From assembly GCA_016787785.1 (NCBI GenBank), contig JAEUTO010000006.1, forward strand, positions 744,001 through 808,000: a stretch of 64,000 nucleotides of DNA, written 5' to 3'. This DNA is from Bacteroidia bacterium (GTDB taxonomy: Bacteria > Bacteroidota > Bacteroidia > B-17B0 > Aurantibacillaceae). The position numbers and the translations under genes are program-made. Shown here piece after piece: positions 18,991 to 28,098 of the stretch. How positions within the stretch are numbered: the first letter of the stretch is position 1; each line of letters opens with the position of its first letter. Below the pieces are notes generated by a model, which was given only the letters and a program-made list of their open reading frames with translations, had not been told where the DNA came from and ran no database searches.

Positions 18991-19017
18991 AAAGCCCGGG
19001 TTTTCCCGGGCTTTTTT
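18991..19017 (+). terminator. strong intrinsic terminator
   Basis: AAAGCCCGGG (18991-19000), loop TTTT, CCCGGGCTTT (19005-19014) and a T-run. It separates the T9SS cargo gene from bamD. Confidence 0.95.
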
Positions 19018-19033
19018 TATGCTAAAAATATAG

Positions 19034-19041
19034 TATTTTTG
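19034..19041 (+). promoter_or_regulatory. -7 element TATTTTTG upstream of bamD
   Basis: Exact TAnnTTTG match between the preceding terminator and the lipoprotein signal sequence. The inferred CTG start at 19047 begins 5 nt after it, so the transcript start would coincide with or lie very near the start codon. Confidence 0.5.
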
Positions 19042-19046
19042 CAGCT

Positions 19047-19844
19047 CTGAAGGCTTTTAAAATATTAATTCCAGTAGTAGTTATTCTTACCCTTGTTTCG
19101 TGCGACGGGTTTAATAAGTTGCTTAAAAGCAACAATTATGAACTTAAAATGACAAAAGCAAAGGAATATTACGATAAAGAACATTACATAAAAGCTTCGC
19201 AATTATATGAAGAGCTTATACCTGTTGTAAAAGGTACAGATAAGGCTGAAGAGGTTTATTACTATTACTCCTGGAGCGAATATAACATGGGCGATTTCAT
19301 CATCAGCCAATACCATTTTAAGAATTTTAGCAAGCAATTTCCTGCCAGCAAACATGCAGAAGAATGTTATTTTATGAATGCCTATTGCTATTTCTTAACC
19401 TCGGCAAACTATAAATTAGATCAAACAAGTACTAAAAATGCGATAAAAGAATTTCAGTCGTTTGTAGATGTGTACCCGGAAAGTACGAAGATAGACAGTT
19501 GCAATATTATGATCGATAAGCTGCGCGCTAAATTGGAGAAAAAAGATTATGAGATCGTAAAACAGTATTATAAGGTTGATGATTGGAAAGCTGCCATCGT
19601 ATCTACCAAGAATTTTATTAAAGAATACCCCTCCAGCGACCTTAACGACGAGATGTTCTATTTGATGATAGATTCGTACTATTTGCTTGCAATTAACAGC
19701 ATTAGGTCTAAAAAAGAGGAGCGATTGGACCTTGCTATCGAAAATTATATAAAATTTGTAGATCTGTACCCAAAAAGTTCGTATCTTAGCCGCTCAGAAT
19801 CTGTTTATAGCAGCTGTAAAAAATTAAAAGAAAACCTAAACTGA
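19047..19844 (+). CDS. bamD: outer-membrane assembly lipoprotein BamD (non-ATG start)
   Basis: TPR lipoprotein of the BAM complex, which inserts beta-barrel proteins into the outer membrane. The first in-frame ATG-like alternative (TTG at 19119) would cut off the signal sequence. Reading the same frame upstream gives LKAFKILIPVVVILTLVSC-DGFNK, an unmistakable lipoprotein signal with the lipobox LVSC. No ATG or GTG occurs in frame between the stop at 19023 and the lipobox. CTG at 19047 is the best candidate, giving 265 residues, close to normal BamD length. TPR units follow (YDKEHYIKASQLYEELI, YNMGDFIISQYHFKNFSKQFP, NAIKEFQSFVDVYPES, AIENYIKFVDLYPKS). It is followed by the omega-like gene after 2 nt, the usual Bacteroidota order. 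Confidence 0.85.
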   Translation: MKAFKILIPVVVILTLVSCDGFNKLLKSNNYELKMTKAKEYYDKEHYIKASQLYEELIPVVKGTDKAEEVYYYYSWSEYNMGDFIISQYHFKNFSKQFPASKHAEECYFMNAYCYFLTSANYKLDQTSTKNAIKEFQSFVDVYPESTKIDSCNIMIDKLRAKLEKKDYEIVKQYYKVDDWKAAIVSTKNFIKEYPSSDLNDEMFYLMIDSYYLLAINSIRSKKEERLDLAIENYIKFVDLYPKSSYLSRSESVYSSCKKLKENLN

Positions 19845-19846
19845 TC

Positions 19847-20173
19847 ATGGATTTTAAAAAAACAAACGCAGAACAAAGTATTGTAACCCGCGATATTCGC
19901 AGATTTGACGCGCCAACCGGTAATATTTACGAAGCAGTATCTATTATGAGTAAACGTGCTAACCAAATTAGCTCAGAATTAAAAGAAGAATTATCAGGTA
20001 AATTGCAGGAATTTAGCAGTCATACTGATAACTTAGAAGAAGTATTTGAGAACCGCGAACAAATTGAAATTTCTAAACATTACGAAAAATTACCTAAACC
20101 AACTTTGATCTCTATTCAAGAATTTTTAGAGGAAAAAGTTTATTTCCGTAACCCCACAAAAACTGCGGAATAA
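19847..20173 (+). CDS. rpoZ: RNA polymerase omega-like subunit
   Basis: A 108-residue protein of the Bacteroidota omega family (Rpb6/RpoZ fold), which helps assemble RNA polymerase. Recognised from ATGNIYEAVSIMSKRANQIS, corresponding to the omega motif with NxxEAxxIxxKRAxQI, and a C-terminal KPTLISIQEFLEEKVYFRNP extension. It starts 2 nt after bamD and precedes coaBC, the conserved order in this phylum. A terminator follows. Confidence 0.85.
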   Translation: MDFKKTNAEQSIVTRDIRRFDAPTGNIYEAVSIMSKRANQISSELKEELSGKLQEFSSHTDNLEEVFENREQIEISKHYEKLPKPTLISIQEFLEEKVYFRNPTKTAE

Positions 20174-20190
20174 TTTTTCAATAACCTATT

Positions 20191-20225
20191 AAAAGGCAGT
20201 AAGCAAAGGCTTTACTGCCTTTTTA
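20191..20225 (+). terminator. intrinsic terminator between the omega gene and coaBC
   Basis: GGCAGTAA (20195-20202) pairs with TTACTGCC (20212-20219), extended by flanking A/T pairs, followed by a T-run. Partial readthrough into coaBC is possible since no separate promoter for coaBC is visible. Confidence 0.85.
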
Positions 20226-20243
20226 CTTTTAAGATAATTCATA

Positions 20244-21437
20244 ATGCTTCACAACAAAAAAATATTACTTGGCATTACCGGTGGCATTGCAGCATATAAA
20301 TGCGCGCATTTGGTGAGGCTATTTGTGAAGCAGGGCGCTGATGTAAAGGTTATTTTAACTCCGGCGGCTACTGAATTTATTACGCCACAAACTCTTTCCG
20401 TAGTAAGTAAAAATGAAGTAGTAGTTGATTTTTTTGACGCTAATTTTAATTGGAATAATCATGTGCAGTTAGCCGAATGGGCTGACCTGTTCGTTATAGC
20501 GCCTTTAACAGCCAATACACTGGCTAAAATGGCCTCAGGTCTTTGCGATAATGTTTTAATGGCTACTTACCTCTCCGCAAAAAGTAAATGCATTGTAGCG
20601 CCCGCAATGGATCTTGATATGTACAAGCATCCAAGCGTAAAACACAATCTAGAGATATTACAAAACAACGGTAATTTGATCATTCCGGCTGAAAGCGGCG
20701 AATTAGCAAGCGGCCTGGTTGGAGAAGGCAGAATGGCCGAACCGGAGAATATAGTTGAATTTATTACCAATTATTTTAAGCAAGGCTTACCGTTAAACGG
20801 TAAAACGGCGCTTGTAAACGCAGGTCCCACCTACGAAGCCATTGATCCGGTAAGATTTATTGGGAACAGGAGTAGTGGTAAGATGGGTATTGCTATTGCT
20901 GAAGCACTTGCTGCTAAAGGCGCAGAAGTTACACTGGTACTTGGCCCTAGTAACGAGAAAGTAAAGAATACTTCTATTAAATTAATAAATGTTGAGAGTA
21001 GCGATGAAATGTACGAAGCTATGCTCTCTAACTATAAAAGTAAGGATATTGTGGTATGCTCTGCCGCCGTGGCCGATTACAAGCCTTTAAAGGTAGCCGA
21101 CAAAAAAATAAAGAAACAAAAAGCCGATCTTAACTTAGAATTAACAGCCACAAAAGACATTTTAAGTGAACTTGGAAAGTTGAAAAAGAAACAATGTTTA
21201 GTGGGTTTTGCCCTTGAAACCGAAAAGGTGCTTGACTATGCTACAGAAAAGTTAAAAAACAAGAATCTGGACCTGATAATTGCTAATTCTGCCACCGAAA
21301 AAGGTGCTGGTTTTACCGTAGACACGAATAAGATCACAATTATTGATAAACACAATAAAATCTCTAATTTTGAGTTAAAATCAAAACAAGAGGTGGCTAA
21401 CGATATTGTAAATTACCTTATTGATCTTTTAAAATAA
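20244..21437 (+). CDS. coaBC: bifunctional phosphopantothenoylcysteine decarboxylase / phosphopantothenate-cysteine ligase
   Basis: Catalyses two successive steps of coenzyme A synthesis in the cytosol. The N-terminal flavoprotein decarboxylase (residues 1-180) shows the FMN-binding GITGGIAAYK, the catalytic His in NHVQLAEWAD and the flexible-flap cysteine region. The ligase half (about 185-397) shows NAGPTYEAIDPVRFIGNRSSGKMG and the K-x-K-K segment KIKKQKADLNLELTATKDIL. In place of the classical PxMNxxMW motif it has PAMDLDMYKHP, with Asp where the E. coli Asn125 equivalent lies; I recall this as common in Bacteroidota. The length of 397 is normal. Confidence 0.95.
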   Translation: MLHNKKILLGITGGIAAYKCAHLVRLFVKQGADVKVILTPAATEFITPQTLSVVSKNEVVVDFFDANFNWNNHVQLAEWADLFVIAPLTANTLAKMASGLCDNVLMATYLSAKSKCIVAPAMDLDMYKHPSVKHNLEILQNNGNLIIPAESGELASGLVGEGRMAEPENIVEFITNYFKQGLPLNGKTALVNAGPTYEAIDPVRFIGNRSSGKMGIAIAEALAAKGAEVTLVLGPSNEKVKNTSIKLINVESSDEMYEAMLSNYKSKDIVVCSAAVADYKPLKVADKKIKKQKADLNLELTATKDILSELGKLKKKQCLVGFALETEKVLDYATEKLKNKNLDLIIANSATEKGAGFTVDTNKITIIDKHNKISNFELKSKQEVANDIVNYLIDLLK

Positions 21438-21438
21438 A

Positions 21439-22335
21439 ATGAAAAAACTTTTAATTCTTTTAACCTTAAACTTTTTAGCCTTAAACTTTTTAGGCCAGGA
21501 ATTAAATTGCCAGGTTAAAATTAATTATTCACAACTTCAGGGTACAGCCAATAAACAGATCTTTGATCAATTGGAAAAAGCTATTTATGAATTTATGAAT
21601 AATAAAAAATGGACCAAAGAAATTTACACTACTAACGAGCGTATTGATTGTTCTATTTTCATAAATATTAAAGAAGCTATTAGTACCGAAGATTTTTCTG
21701 CATCTATACAGGTGCAAAGTCGCCGTCCTGTATTTAAGAGTGCTTATTATACGCAGTTATTTAATTATGAAGACGATAATTTTCAATTTAAGTTCCAGCA
21801 ATTTTCGCAATTAGAATTTAACGAAACAACTTTCCAAAATAACTTAACATCCGTATTAGCATTTTATGCTTATGTAATTTTAGCGGTAGATGGCGATTCA
21901 TTCGCGCCTTTGGGTGGCACAGAGTATTGGCAAAAAGCGCAGGTTATAGTAAATAACGCGCAAACCGCTGCAGAAAAGGGGTGGAGGAGTAACGAGAGCA
22001 ATAAGAACCGTTATTGGATAATTGAAAATACCTTGCAACCAGTTTTTAAAGGCATCCGTAATTGCCATTATGATTATTGTCGTAATGGTTTAGATATTAT
22101 GCATGAAAAAGTAGAAGAGGGAAGAGCAAATATTTTAAAGTCGTTAGATCTTTTAAAACCAGTATACCAGGCTAGACCTGCATCGTTTAACATGCAATTA
22201 TTCTTTAACGCAAAAACCGACGAGCTAATTAATATTTTTAAAGGCGCCCTGCCTGACGAAAAGAATACGGCTGTTGAAACCTTGATGCTCATAGACCCTG
22301 CAAATACTACAAAGTATTTAAAGATAACGGGGTAA
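21439..22335 (+). CDS. DUF4835 family exported protein
   Basis: A 298-residue protein with a signal peptide (MKKLLILLTLNFLALNFLGQ). It matches the DUF4835 family pattern as I know it: ELNCQVKINYSQLQGT near the N-terminus, FMNNKKWT, IQVQSRRPVFKSAYYTQLFNY, AFYAYVILAVDGDSFAPLGG and the GWRSNESNKNRYW motif. The biochemical function is unknown. The gene begins 1 nt after coaBC, the usual position in the bamD-omega-coaBC-DUF4835 cluster. recN, which often comes next in relatives, is not present; a sensor kinase follows instead. Confidence 0.88.
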   Translation: MKKLLILLTLNFLALNFLGQELNCQVKINYSQLQGTANKQIFDQLEKAIYEFMNNKKWTKEIYTTNERIDCSIFINIKEAISTEDFSASIQVQSRRPVFKSAYYTQLFNYEDDNFQFKFQQFSQLEFNETTFQNNLTSVLAFYAYVILAVDGDSFAPLGGTEYWQKAQVIVNNAQTAAEKGWRSNESNKNRYWIIENTLQPVFKGIRNCHYDYCRNGLDIMHEKVEEGRANILKSLDLLKPVYQARPASFNMQLFFNAKTDELINIFKGALPDEKNTAVETLMLIDPANTTKYLKITG

Positions 22336-22395
22336 ATAATATTTCTGAAAAAATTTCTTGTAGAGAATTAATTAGCTCCTTTAATGTGACTTTTT

Positions 22396-25341
22396 TTGTT
22401 ATTTTCAAGAATTATTAAGGACTTAAAAAAATATTTTTCCTTTATCTGTTCAACCATAATCGCGTTTGCAAATTACTTGCAGGCTCAGGAGCCAGTTTTT
22501 AAACATTTCACTGCAAAAGACGGCTTACCAAGTAATGAAGCGCACTTTGTTCTATCAGATTCCAAAGGATACGTTTGGATCTGCACGGATGCTGGTATTG
22601 CAAAATACAATGCAAATACCTTCAAACTTTTCAATACATCAAATGGTATGCCCGACAATACTATTTTTGAAGTAAAAGAAGATAAGTCGGGCAAGATCTG
22701 GTTTCGCACATTCACTTCTAAAATAGGTTATATTTTAAATGATTCTGTGTATAATATTGAGGCCAATTCTGTAATTAATTCTTTTGTCGGCGATGGAAGG
22801 GTAATTTCTTTTGCCATAGAGAGTAACGGAAATCTGTTTATTGGTAAACAAAATTCAGAACCTTGTAGTTTTTTAAAGATCACCCCACCTTACAAAACAT
22901 CAAATGTAAAGGTGATCAAAAGTACATACGCAAATAAATGTGGTATTGATGTATTGATGCTAAATGAAAATAGTTTGGTTTATACAGAAGCTAGAAATGG
23001 TGCTTATGGACTTGTTTACCATATAAATATCCTTAATAAAGATCTTGGTGTTATTTTACGAGATAGCATTTTGCATACCGATACCTGGGCAGTAGCACAT
23101 TTTTGCATAGGAAATAATGCACTCTTTTATAATACCAAAGACATACTTATAAAATTTGATCTTAAAAACAAAACAACCCAGATAAAAAAAGAGGGATTTA
23201 GAATGCTCGCCATTGGATCGTATAAAGATTCCATTTTACTCGTTGGCGGTTACAGTAAAGGTATTTATTGTTATAATAACAATTTGCAGCAAATCGCCGG
23301 TAGTTTTTTAAATGGTATATCGCCAACATGCATTACAAAAGATTTTCAAAACGGCTTGTGGATCTCTACTTTAGAATCTGGACTTTACTATTACGGTAAC
23401 GACGATGTTGTGAAATATAAAATGCCTGGTGAAGATGCAAGCTCAATTATTTCGTTAGTATGCACAGATCAAAATAGTTTGTTGGTTGGTTTGGTTAATA
23501 GCAGTATATATGAGTTAAACTATACAATTGATAAAAGGATTATCAGCGCTAAGCTATTTGAAGATAAAAAGAGTGGCGTAAAAAAAATGGAAGGAGTAAA
23601 CATACTAATACCCACAAACGGCAGGAGTTTTTTTATTGGAGCAGCAACCGGAAACTTTTTTTATAAAAAAGATAAGGTTCACCATTTTGAAAAGTTGGAA
23701 CAATCTCTTCGCGTAGGATCAAAGATAAACGATAAATTAATTCTATGTGCTGTTAACGATGTATTTGAAGTAGATACCGCTTTTGAAACGTTAAAGCATA
23801 TTGGGAAAATAAACGATAGGGTGTCGGGAGTCACATCTTGTAACAAAGAGATCTTTGTTTGCGGTTTAAAAGGCTTGTATAAATATAATTCAGGAAAAAA
23901 TAATTTTGAGCACGATCACCGGTTTACCCAACGCATTGAAGCAGTCGCTGAGAACAATGGAAAACTCTACCTAGCCACAAAATTTAATGGCGTTCTTGTA
24001 GTAAAGGGAAATAAAATAGATACTATTTCGGAAAAGCGAGGTCTAATTAGTAATATCTGTAAATCAATTTATGCAAATGGCAACGAACTTTGGGTAGCAT
24101 CAAACCGCGGCATCAGTAAAATAACTGATCATAACAATGGCAATTACGACATACTTAACTATTCTTTGGATTATTTTGTCGACCCTGTGGAGATAAGTAA
24201 ATTATGCATGCTAGGTAATTATTTACTTTTTCATTCAGCCGATTGTATTTATAGTTTTAATACTAATGCTATTCCGGCTATTGAACGTTGTTCGATAGTT
24301 AAAGTATTTGCCAATGATTTGCGTAAAGACATCGACTCAGAAATAATTTTGGATTATAATACTCCCGATCTTAAAATAAATTATGAAGCCTTATTTTATA
24401 ATTTAAAAGGTAAAATTGTTTATAGATATAATTACGGACGCGGTTGGGTTTATACCTACGAAACGAATGTTAATCTTGCAGCTTTGTCGCCTGGTAATTA
24501 TACATTTCGTGTTGAGGCGTTGAATGTAAACAACAAGTGGGTGCCATCATCAAATACGTTATCCATAATCGTTAAAAAACCCTATTGGGCAAGCCCTTTA
24601 TTTATTATACTGTGTATTGTAATTGGTACAGTAATTATAAGTTCTATTTTGTTTGCAATAAATCGTCGCCATCTTAAACAAGAAAGAAAAAGGAACGAAT
24701 TGAATATCCGTTTAATTGAATTAGAGTCTAAAGCAGTGCGTTCTTTAATGAATCCTCATTTTATTTTTAACTCTTTAAACACATTACAGCGGTTTATTTT
24801 AGAGTCAGATCTTCAAAATGCGGAAAGTTATTTGACGAAGTTCGCCAAGTTACTCAGAAAATTAATCGAGAGTAGTGCTATTGATAAGATCTCGTTAGAA
24901 GATGAAATAAATATTTTAACCGGCTATCTTGAAATTGAAAAATTACGTTTTAAAAATGCCTTTGATTTTAAAATTGTTTCTGACATTGGGGATGAGTTAA
25001 ACATACCATTTATGTTGATACAACCTTTTGTGGAAAATGCGGTGTGGCATGGATTGATACCAAAAAAAGAGAAGGGAGAGTTGAACATCAGTTTTAAGCG
25101 AAAAGATGAACACAGCTTAATCTGCGTGGTCGAAGATAATGGAGTAGGGCGTGAGGCCGGGGCATTAAGAAAGGATCCGCTAAAAGGACGTTCTTTAGCG
25201 CTGGAACTGATAAAACAACGCTTGGAGCTAATGACCAAGTCAAACGAGCATGATTTTTATTATATTGTAACAGATAAAAAAGATAATGAGTTAAAAAGTT
25301 TAGGAACCAAAGTTGAGATCATAATTCCAATACTAAAATAA
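22396..25341 (+). CDS. LytS-type propeller sensor histidine kinase
   Basis: Membrane sensor kinase of 981 residues. After a signal peptide (IIAFANYLQAQ end), a large periplasmic region of two-component-regulator propeller repeats spans about 35-640 (FTAKDGLPSNEAHFVLSDSKG, GYVWICTDAGIAKYN, NGLWISTLESGLY, LWVASNRGISKI). A Y_Y_Y domain follows at about 650-725, one transmembrane helix near 733-755, a His_kinase (LytS) domain with the phospho-acceptor His in LMNPHFIFNSLN (about 787), and a HATPase with QPFVENAVWHG and EDNGVGRE. The frame is open upstream only to a stop at 22387 and contains no ATG before the propeller, so TTG at 22396 is taken as the start. Its regulator begins 1 nt downstream. 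The ligand is unknown. Confidence 0.9.
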   Translation: MLFSRIIKDLKKYFSFICSTIIAFANYLQAQEPVFKHFTAKDGLPSNEAHFVLSDSKGYVWICTDAGIAKYNANTFKLFNTSNGMPDNTIFEVKEDKSGKIWFRTFTSKIGYILNDSVYNIEANSVINSFVGDGRVISFAIESNGNLFIGKQNSEPCSFLKITPPYKTSNVKVIKSTYANKCGIDVLMLNENSLVYTEARNGAYGLVYHINILNKDLGVILRDSILHTDTWAVAHFCIGNNALFYNTKDILIKFDLKNKTTQIKKEGFRMLAIGSYKDSILLVGGYSKGIYCYNNNLQQIAGSFLNGISPTCITKDFQNGLWISTLESGLYYYGNDDVVKYKMPGEDASSIISLVCTDQNSLLVGLVNSSIYELNYTIDKRIISAKLFEDKKSGVKKMEGVNILIPTNGRSFFIGAATGNFFYKKDKVHHFEKLEQSLRVGSKINDKLILCAVNDVFEVDTAFETLKHIGKINDRVSGVTSCNKEIFVCGLKGLYKYNSGKNNFEHDHRFTQRIEAVAENNGKLYLATKFNGVLVVKGNKIDTISEKRGLISNICKSIYANGNELWVASNRGISKITDHNNGNYDILNYSLDYFVDPVEISKLCMLGNYLLFHSADCIYSFNTNAIPAIERCSIVKVFANDLRKDIDSEIILDYNTPDLKINYEALFYNLKGKIVYRYNYGRGWVYTYETNVNLAALSPGNYTFRVEALNVNNKWVPSSNTLSIIVKKPYWASPLFIILCIVIGTVIISSILFAINRRHLKQERKRNELNIRLIELESKAVRSLMNPHFIFNSLNTLQRFILESDLQNAESYLTKFAKLLRKLIESSAIDKISLEDEINILTGYLEIEKLRFKNAFDFKIVSDIGDELNIPFMLIQPFVENAVWHGLIPKKEKGELNISFKRKDEHSLICVVEDNGVGREAGALRKDPLKGRSLALELIKQRLELMTKSNEHDFYYIVTDKKDNELKSLGTKVEIIIPILK

Positions 25342-25342
25342 T

Positions 25343-26098
25343 ATGTTACACGCGATAATTATTGACGACGAAGAAAACGGTGTAATTAGTTTAGAACTAA
25401 TGCTAAAAAAATATGCGCCCGAAGTTAAAGTAGTTGCAAAAACGAGTAGCGCTTTAGAAGGCGTTGATCTTATAAATAATTACCGACCGGATATTGTTTT
25501 TTTGGATATAAACATGCCTTACCTTACTGGCTTTGAGTTGTTGGAGAAAATAGAATTTAAGAACTTCCATTTGATATTTACAACAGCACACGAAGAACAT
25601 GCAGTAAAAGCCATTAAAAAGAACGCACTGGATTATTTGCTAAAACCAATTGATGCAGACGATCTTAAAAAAGCCATTGAAAAAGTAAACAAAAAGGCTG
25701 GCAACGAAAATTTAATGAAGAATGCTTTTGATTTTTTAGATAAATTAAAAGAAACGGAAGACATAAAAGTAAGCGTACCTGCAAAAACAGGTATTGATCT
25801 TGTTTCGGCGAAAGACATCATGTATGTAGAAGCAGATTCGAACCAGGCCATTGTAGTTTTAAAGAATAAAAATAAAATTAATGTAACCCGCTCTTTAAAA
25901 GATTACGAAAAACAGTTGTGCACTAATAAAAGCAAATTCATACGTTTACACAATTCTTTTATTGTGAATGTTGATTACGTAACGCGTTATGTACCTGAAG
26001 ATGGCGGCTATGCTGTGATCCAGAACGAGCGATCGGTTCCGATCTCAAAACACAAAAAAGAAGAGTTCTTAGGCATGATCAATTTTAATCTGCGTTAA
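25343..26098 (+). CDS. LytTR-type response regulator
   Basis: A 251-residue cytosolic regulator. The receiver domain (1-120) has IIIDDEENG acidic residues, the phospho-accepting Asp in VFLDINMP (about residue 55), TTAHEEHAVKAI and the Lys in YLLKPID. The LytTR DNA-binding domain is at about 148-245 (IMYVEADSNQAIVVLKN, FIRLHNSFIVNVDYV, VPISKHKKEEF). It directly follows the propeller kinase and is its probable partner. LytTR proteins bind direct repeats in promoters; the targets are not identifiable here. Confidence 0.94.
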   Translation: MLHAIIIDDEENGVISLELMLKKYAPEVKVVAKTSSALEGVDLINNYRPDIVFLDINMPYLTGFELLEKIEFKNFHLIFTTAHEEHAVKAIKKNALDYLLKPIDADDLKKAIEKVNKKAGNENLMKNAFDFLDKLKETEDIKVSVPAKTGIDLVSAKDIMYVEADSNQAIVVLKNKNKINVTRSLKDYEKQLCTNKSKFIRLHNSFIVNVDYVTRYVPEDGGYAVIQNERSVPISKHKKEEFLGMINFNLR

Positions 26099-26270
26099 AC
26101 AATTGTTATCCTAAAAAACCTAAAACGTTTTTAATTTTTCTCCAGAAATTCTCCTAAAAAATTCCACATTAAAAATTGTACCAGTTATTAAGCCAGAGAT
26201 TGTTTTAGCATCATCCTGATTTTTTTTTCTTGTTTGTTGAGTTAGGTTCGTATCATAAAAACAACAAATT

Positions 26271-28022
26271 ATGAAAAAACAGATTTTTATTTTATGTATT
26301 TCAGTTTTGACTGTAAAGACAAGTTTTGCACAATGGGCCACATGGCCTGCTGCAGGTGGCAACATTCAACAGAATTTAAGCGCTTATGCTTCAATTAAAG
26401 ATCATCTAATATTTAATTCCCAAAATTCAGTTATTGAATGGGGAGATAATGGAGTAGGTGATATGTATTTTAGAACATTATCTGGCCAAGGTAATATTTG
26501 GTCTTACACAGACAGGATAAGGATAAAGAACAATGGCTGGATAAATATCGGCGGAAATGTTGGAAATAATGCCGTTAATCCATCTGATCAAGTGCATGTT
26601 TTTCCCTCAGCAGGTGCAAATGGAATAACTATTACACAAAACAATACAGGCGCAAGTGCTCTTACCCTTCATAATGGTACAAGCGGTGGCCGTTCTTTTT
26701 CACTTAGGTCAACAGGAAACGGAGATCCGTTAGGGTCTGGTAATTTTTTATTGTATGATAATGCAAATTTTCTAACAAGGTTTTTTGTAAATGGCCAGAC
26801 GGGAAACACTATAATAGGTGGCGGCCCAAATGCATCTACACCAACAACAAAGCTACATGTATTTCATGACGTTAATACGACAAGTGTTTTCTATATTGGT
26901 GGATTGTTTGAAGAGAGATTTACAAATAGTGGTACAGGAACTCAAACGGGCCTTGAGGGTAAAGTAACATCACCTGTTAATTATTCTGGGGGAAACGCTG
27001 CAGCTATTGGCGTGACGGGACGTGCATATCTAGCATCTGGAATATTTAACATTGGTGTTAACGCAGAAACAAATGGCGCTACATTAAGGACTATTGGAGT
27101 GCAAGCTATCGGAAAAAGTGCTAATCCTACTGTTGGTGAAACGTGTTGGACTGATGGAGTGTATGCATACGCTGAAACTGTGAATGGTACTGCATACGGA
27201 ATTGAATCGGAAGCTACTGCTTTGGGAACAGGTATACCGTTGGCGGGAATGTTTTGGGGAAATGTGCAAATAAATGGGGATTGCAATAGAACAGGATCAG
27301 ATAATTTTACAAGCGACCAAAAACTTAAGAATGATATCAAACCTTTATCAAATATGCTTGATAAAATAAAAATGTTAAAGCCAAGCACATATACCTTCAA
27401 AAAGGATAAAGAATTTGCGGACATGAAATTGCCTGAAGGAAAACAAATGGGATTAATTGCCCAAGAGCTCGAAAAAGTGTTTCCTGAGTTGGTTAGTGAG
27501 ATGCCTGCTCTGGTTAAGACTAAAGGAAAAGATGGTGATGTGGCTACAACACCTAATTATAAAGGAGTAAAGTATGTTAATTTGATACCTGTTTTAGTTG
27601 CAGGTATTCAAGAACAACAGCAACAAATTGAAAAGCAAAGCGAATCAATTATAAATCAGCAAAAACAGATCGAAGAACTAAAAACATTACTTCAATCATT
27701 AGCAAATAATACTGAAGGTACTAAAAACAATCATTCAACAGCAATTAATTTAAGCGATAAGAATGCTATTGTATTGAACCAAAATGTGCCAAATCCTTTT
27801 GCAGAAAGTACTGTAATTACGTATAATGTGCCTACTGACTTTAATAAAGCTCAAATTATATTTATTACAAATGATGGCAAAGTTATTAAGTCAATTGATA
27901 TTAGTGTTAAAGGCGAGGGCCGTTTAAACGTTTTTGCAAATGACTTAAGCAGTGGTATGTATTCTTACAGCTTAATCGTAGACGGAAAAACCATTGATAC
28001 CAAAAAAATGATCAAAGAATAA
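26271..28022 (+). CDS. secreted tail-fibre-like protein with S74 chaperone domain and T9SS tail
   Basis: A 583-residue protein. The signal peptide ends at FAQ (about 20). The body (about 20-340) is Gly/Asn/Thr-rich and fibre-like. An S74 intramolecular chaperone domain begins around residue 345 with the hallmark SDQKLKNDIKPL and GLIAQELEKVFPELV. A trimeric coiled coil follows (QEQQQQIEKQSESIINQQKQ, about 445-478), and then a T9SS sorting tail (VLNQNVPNPFAESTVITYNV ... GMYSYSLIVDGKTIDTKKMIKE). In phage tail spikes S74 domains cleave themselves off at the Ser before Asp after trimerisation. Here cleavage would remove the secretion tail, so self-cleavage may be absent or delayed. The function is probably a surface trimer. 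Confidence 0.85.
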   Translation: MKKQIFILCISVLTVKTSFAQWATWPAAGGNIQQNLSAYASIKDHLIFNSQNSVIEWGDNGVGDMYFRTLSGQGNIWSYTDRIRIKNNGWINIGGNVGNNAVNPSDQVHVFPSAGANGITITQNNTGASALTLHNGTSGGRSFSLRSTGNGDPLGSGNFLLYDNANFLTRFFVNGQTGNTIIGGGPNASTPTTKLHVFHDVNTTSVFYIGGLFEERFTNSGTGTQTGLEGKVTSPVNYSGGNAAAIGVTGRAYLASGIFNIGVNAETNGATLRTIGVQAIGKSANPTVGETCWTDGVYAYAETVNGTAYGIESEATALGTGIPLAGMFWGNVQINGDCNRTGSDNFTSDQKLKNDIKPLSNMLDKIKMLKPSTYTFKKDKEFADMKLPEGKQMGLIAQELEKVFPELVSEMPALVKTKGKDGDVATTPNYKGVKYVNLIPVLVAGIQEQQQQIEKQSESIINQQKQIEELKTLLQSLANNTEGTKNNHSTAINLSDKNAIVLNQNVPNPFAESTVITYNVPTDFNKAQIIFITNDGKVIKSIDISVKGEGRLNVFANDLSSGMYSYSLIVDGKTIDTKKMIKE

Positions 28023-28043
28023 TCGAGTTATTACAATTTAAAT

Positions 28044-28078
28044 AAAAAAACCTCCCATTCCCGGGAGGTTTTTTTATT
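28044..28078. terminator. intrinsic terminator
   Basis: AAAAAAACCTCCC (28044-28056) pairs perfectly with GGGAGGTTTTTTT (28063-28075) over a 6-nt loop. Confidence 0.95.
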
Positions 28079-28098
28079 TCCGTTACAGCATAAGAAAA

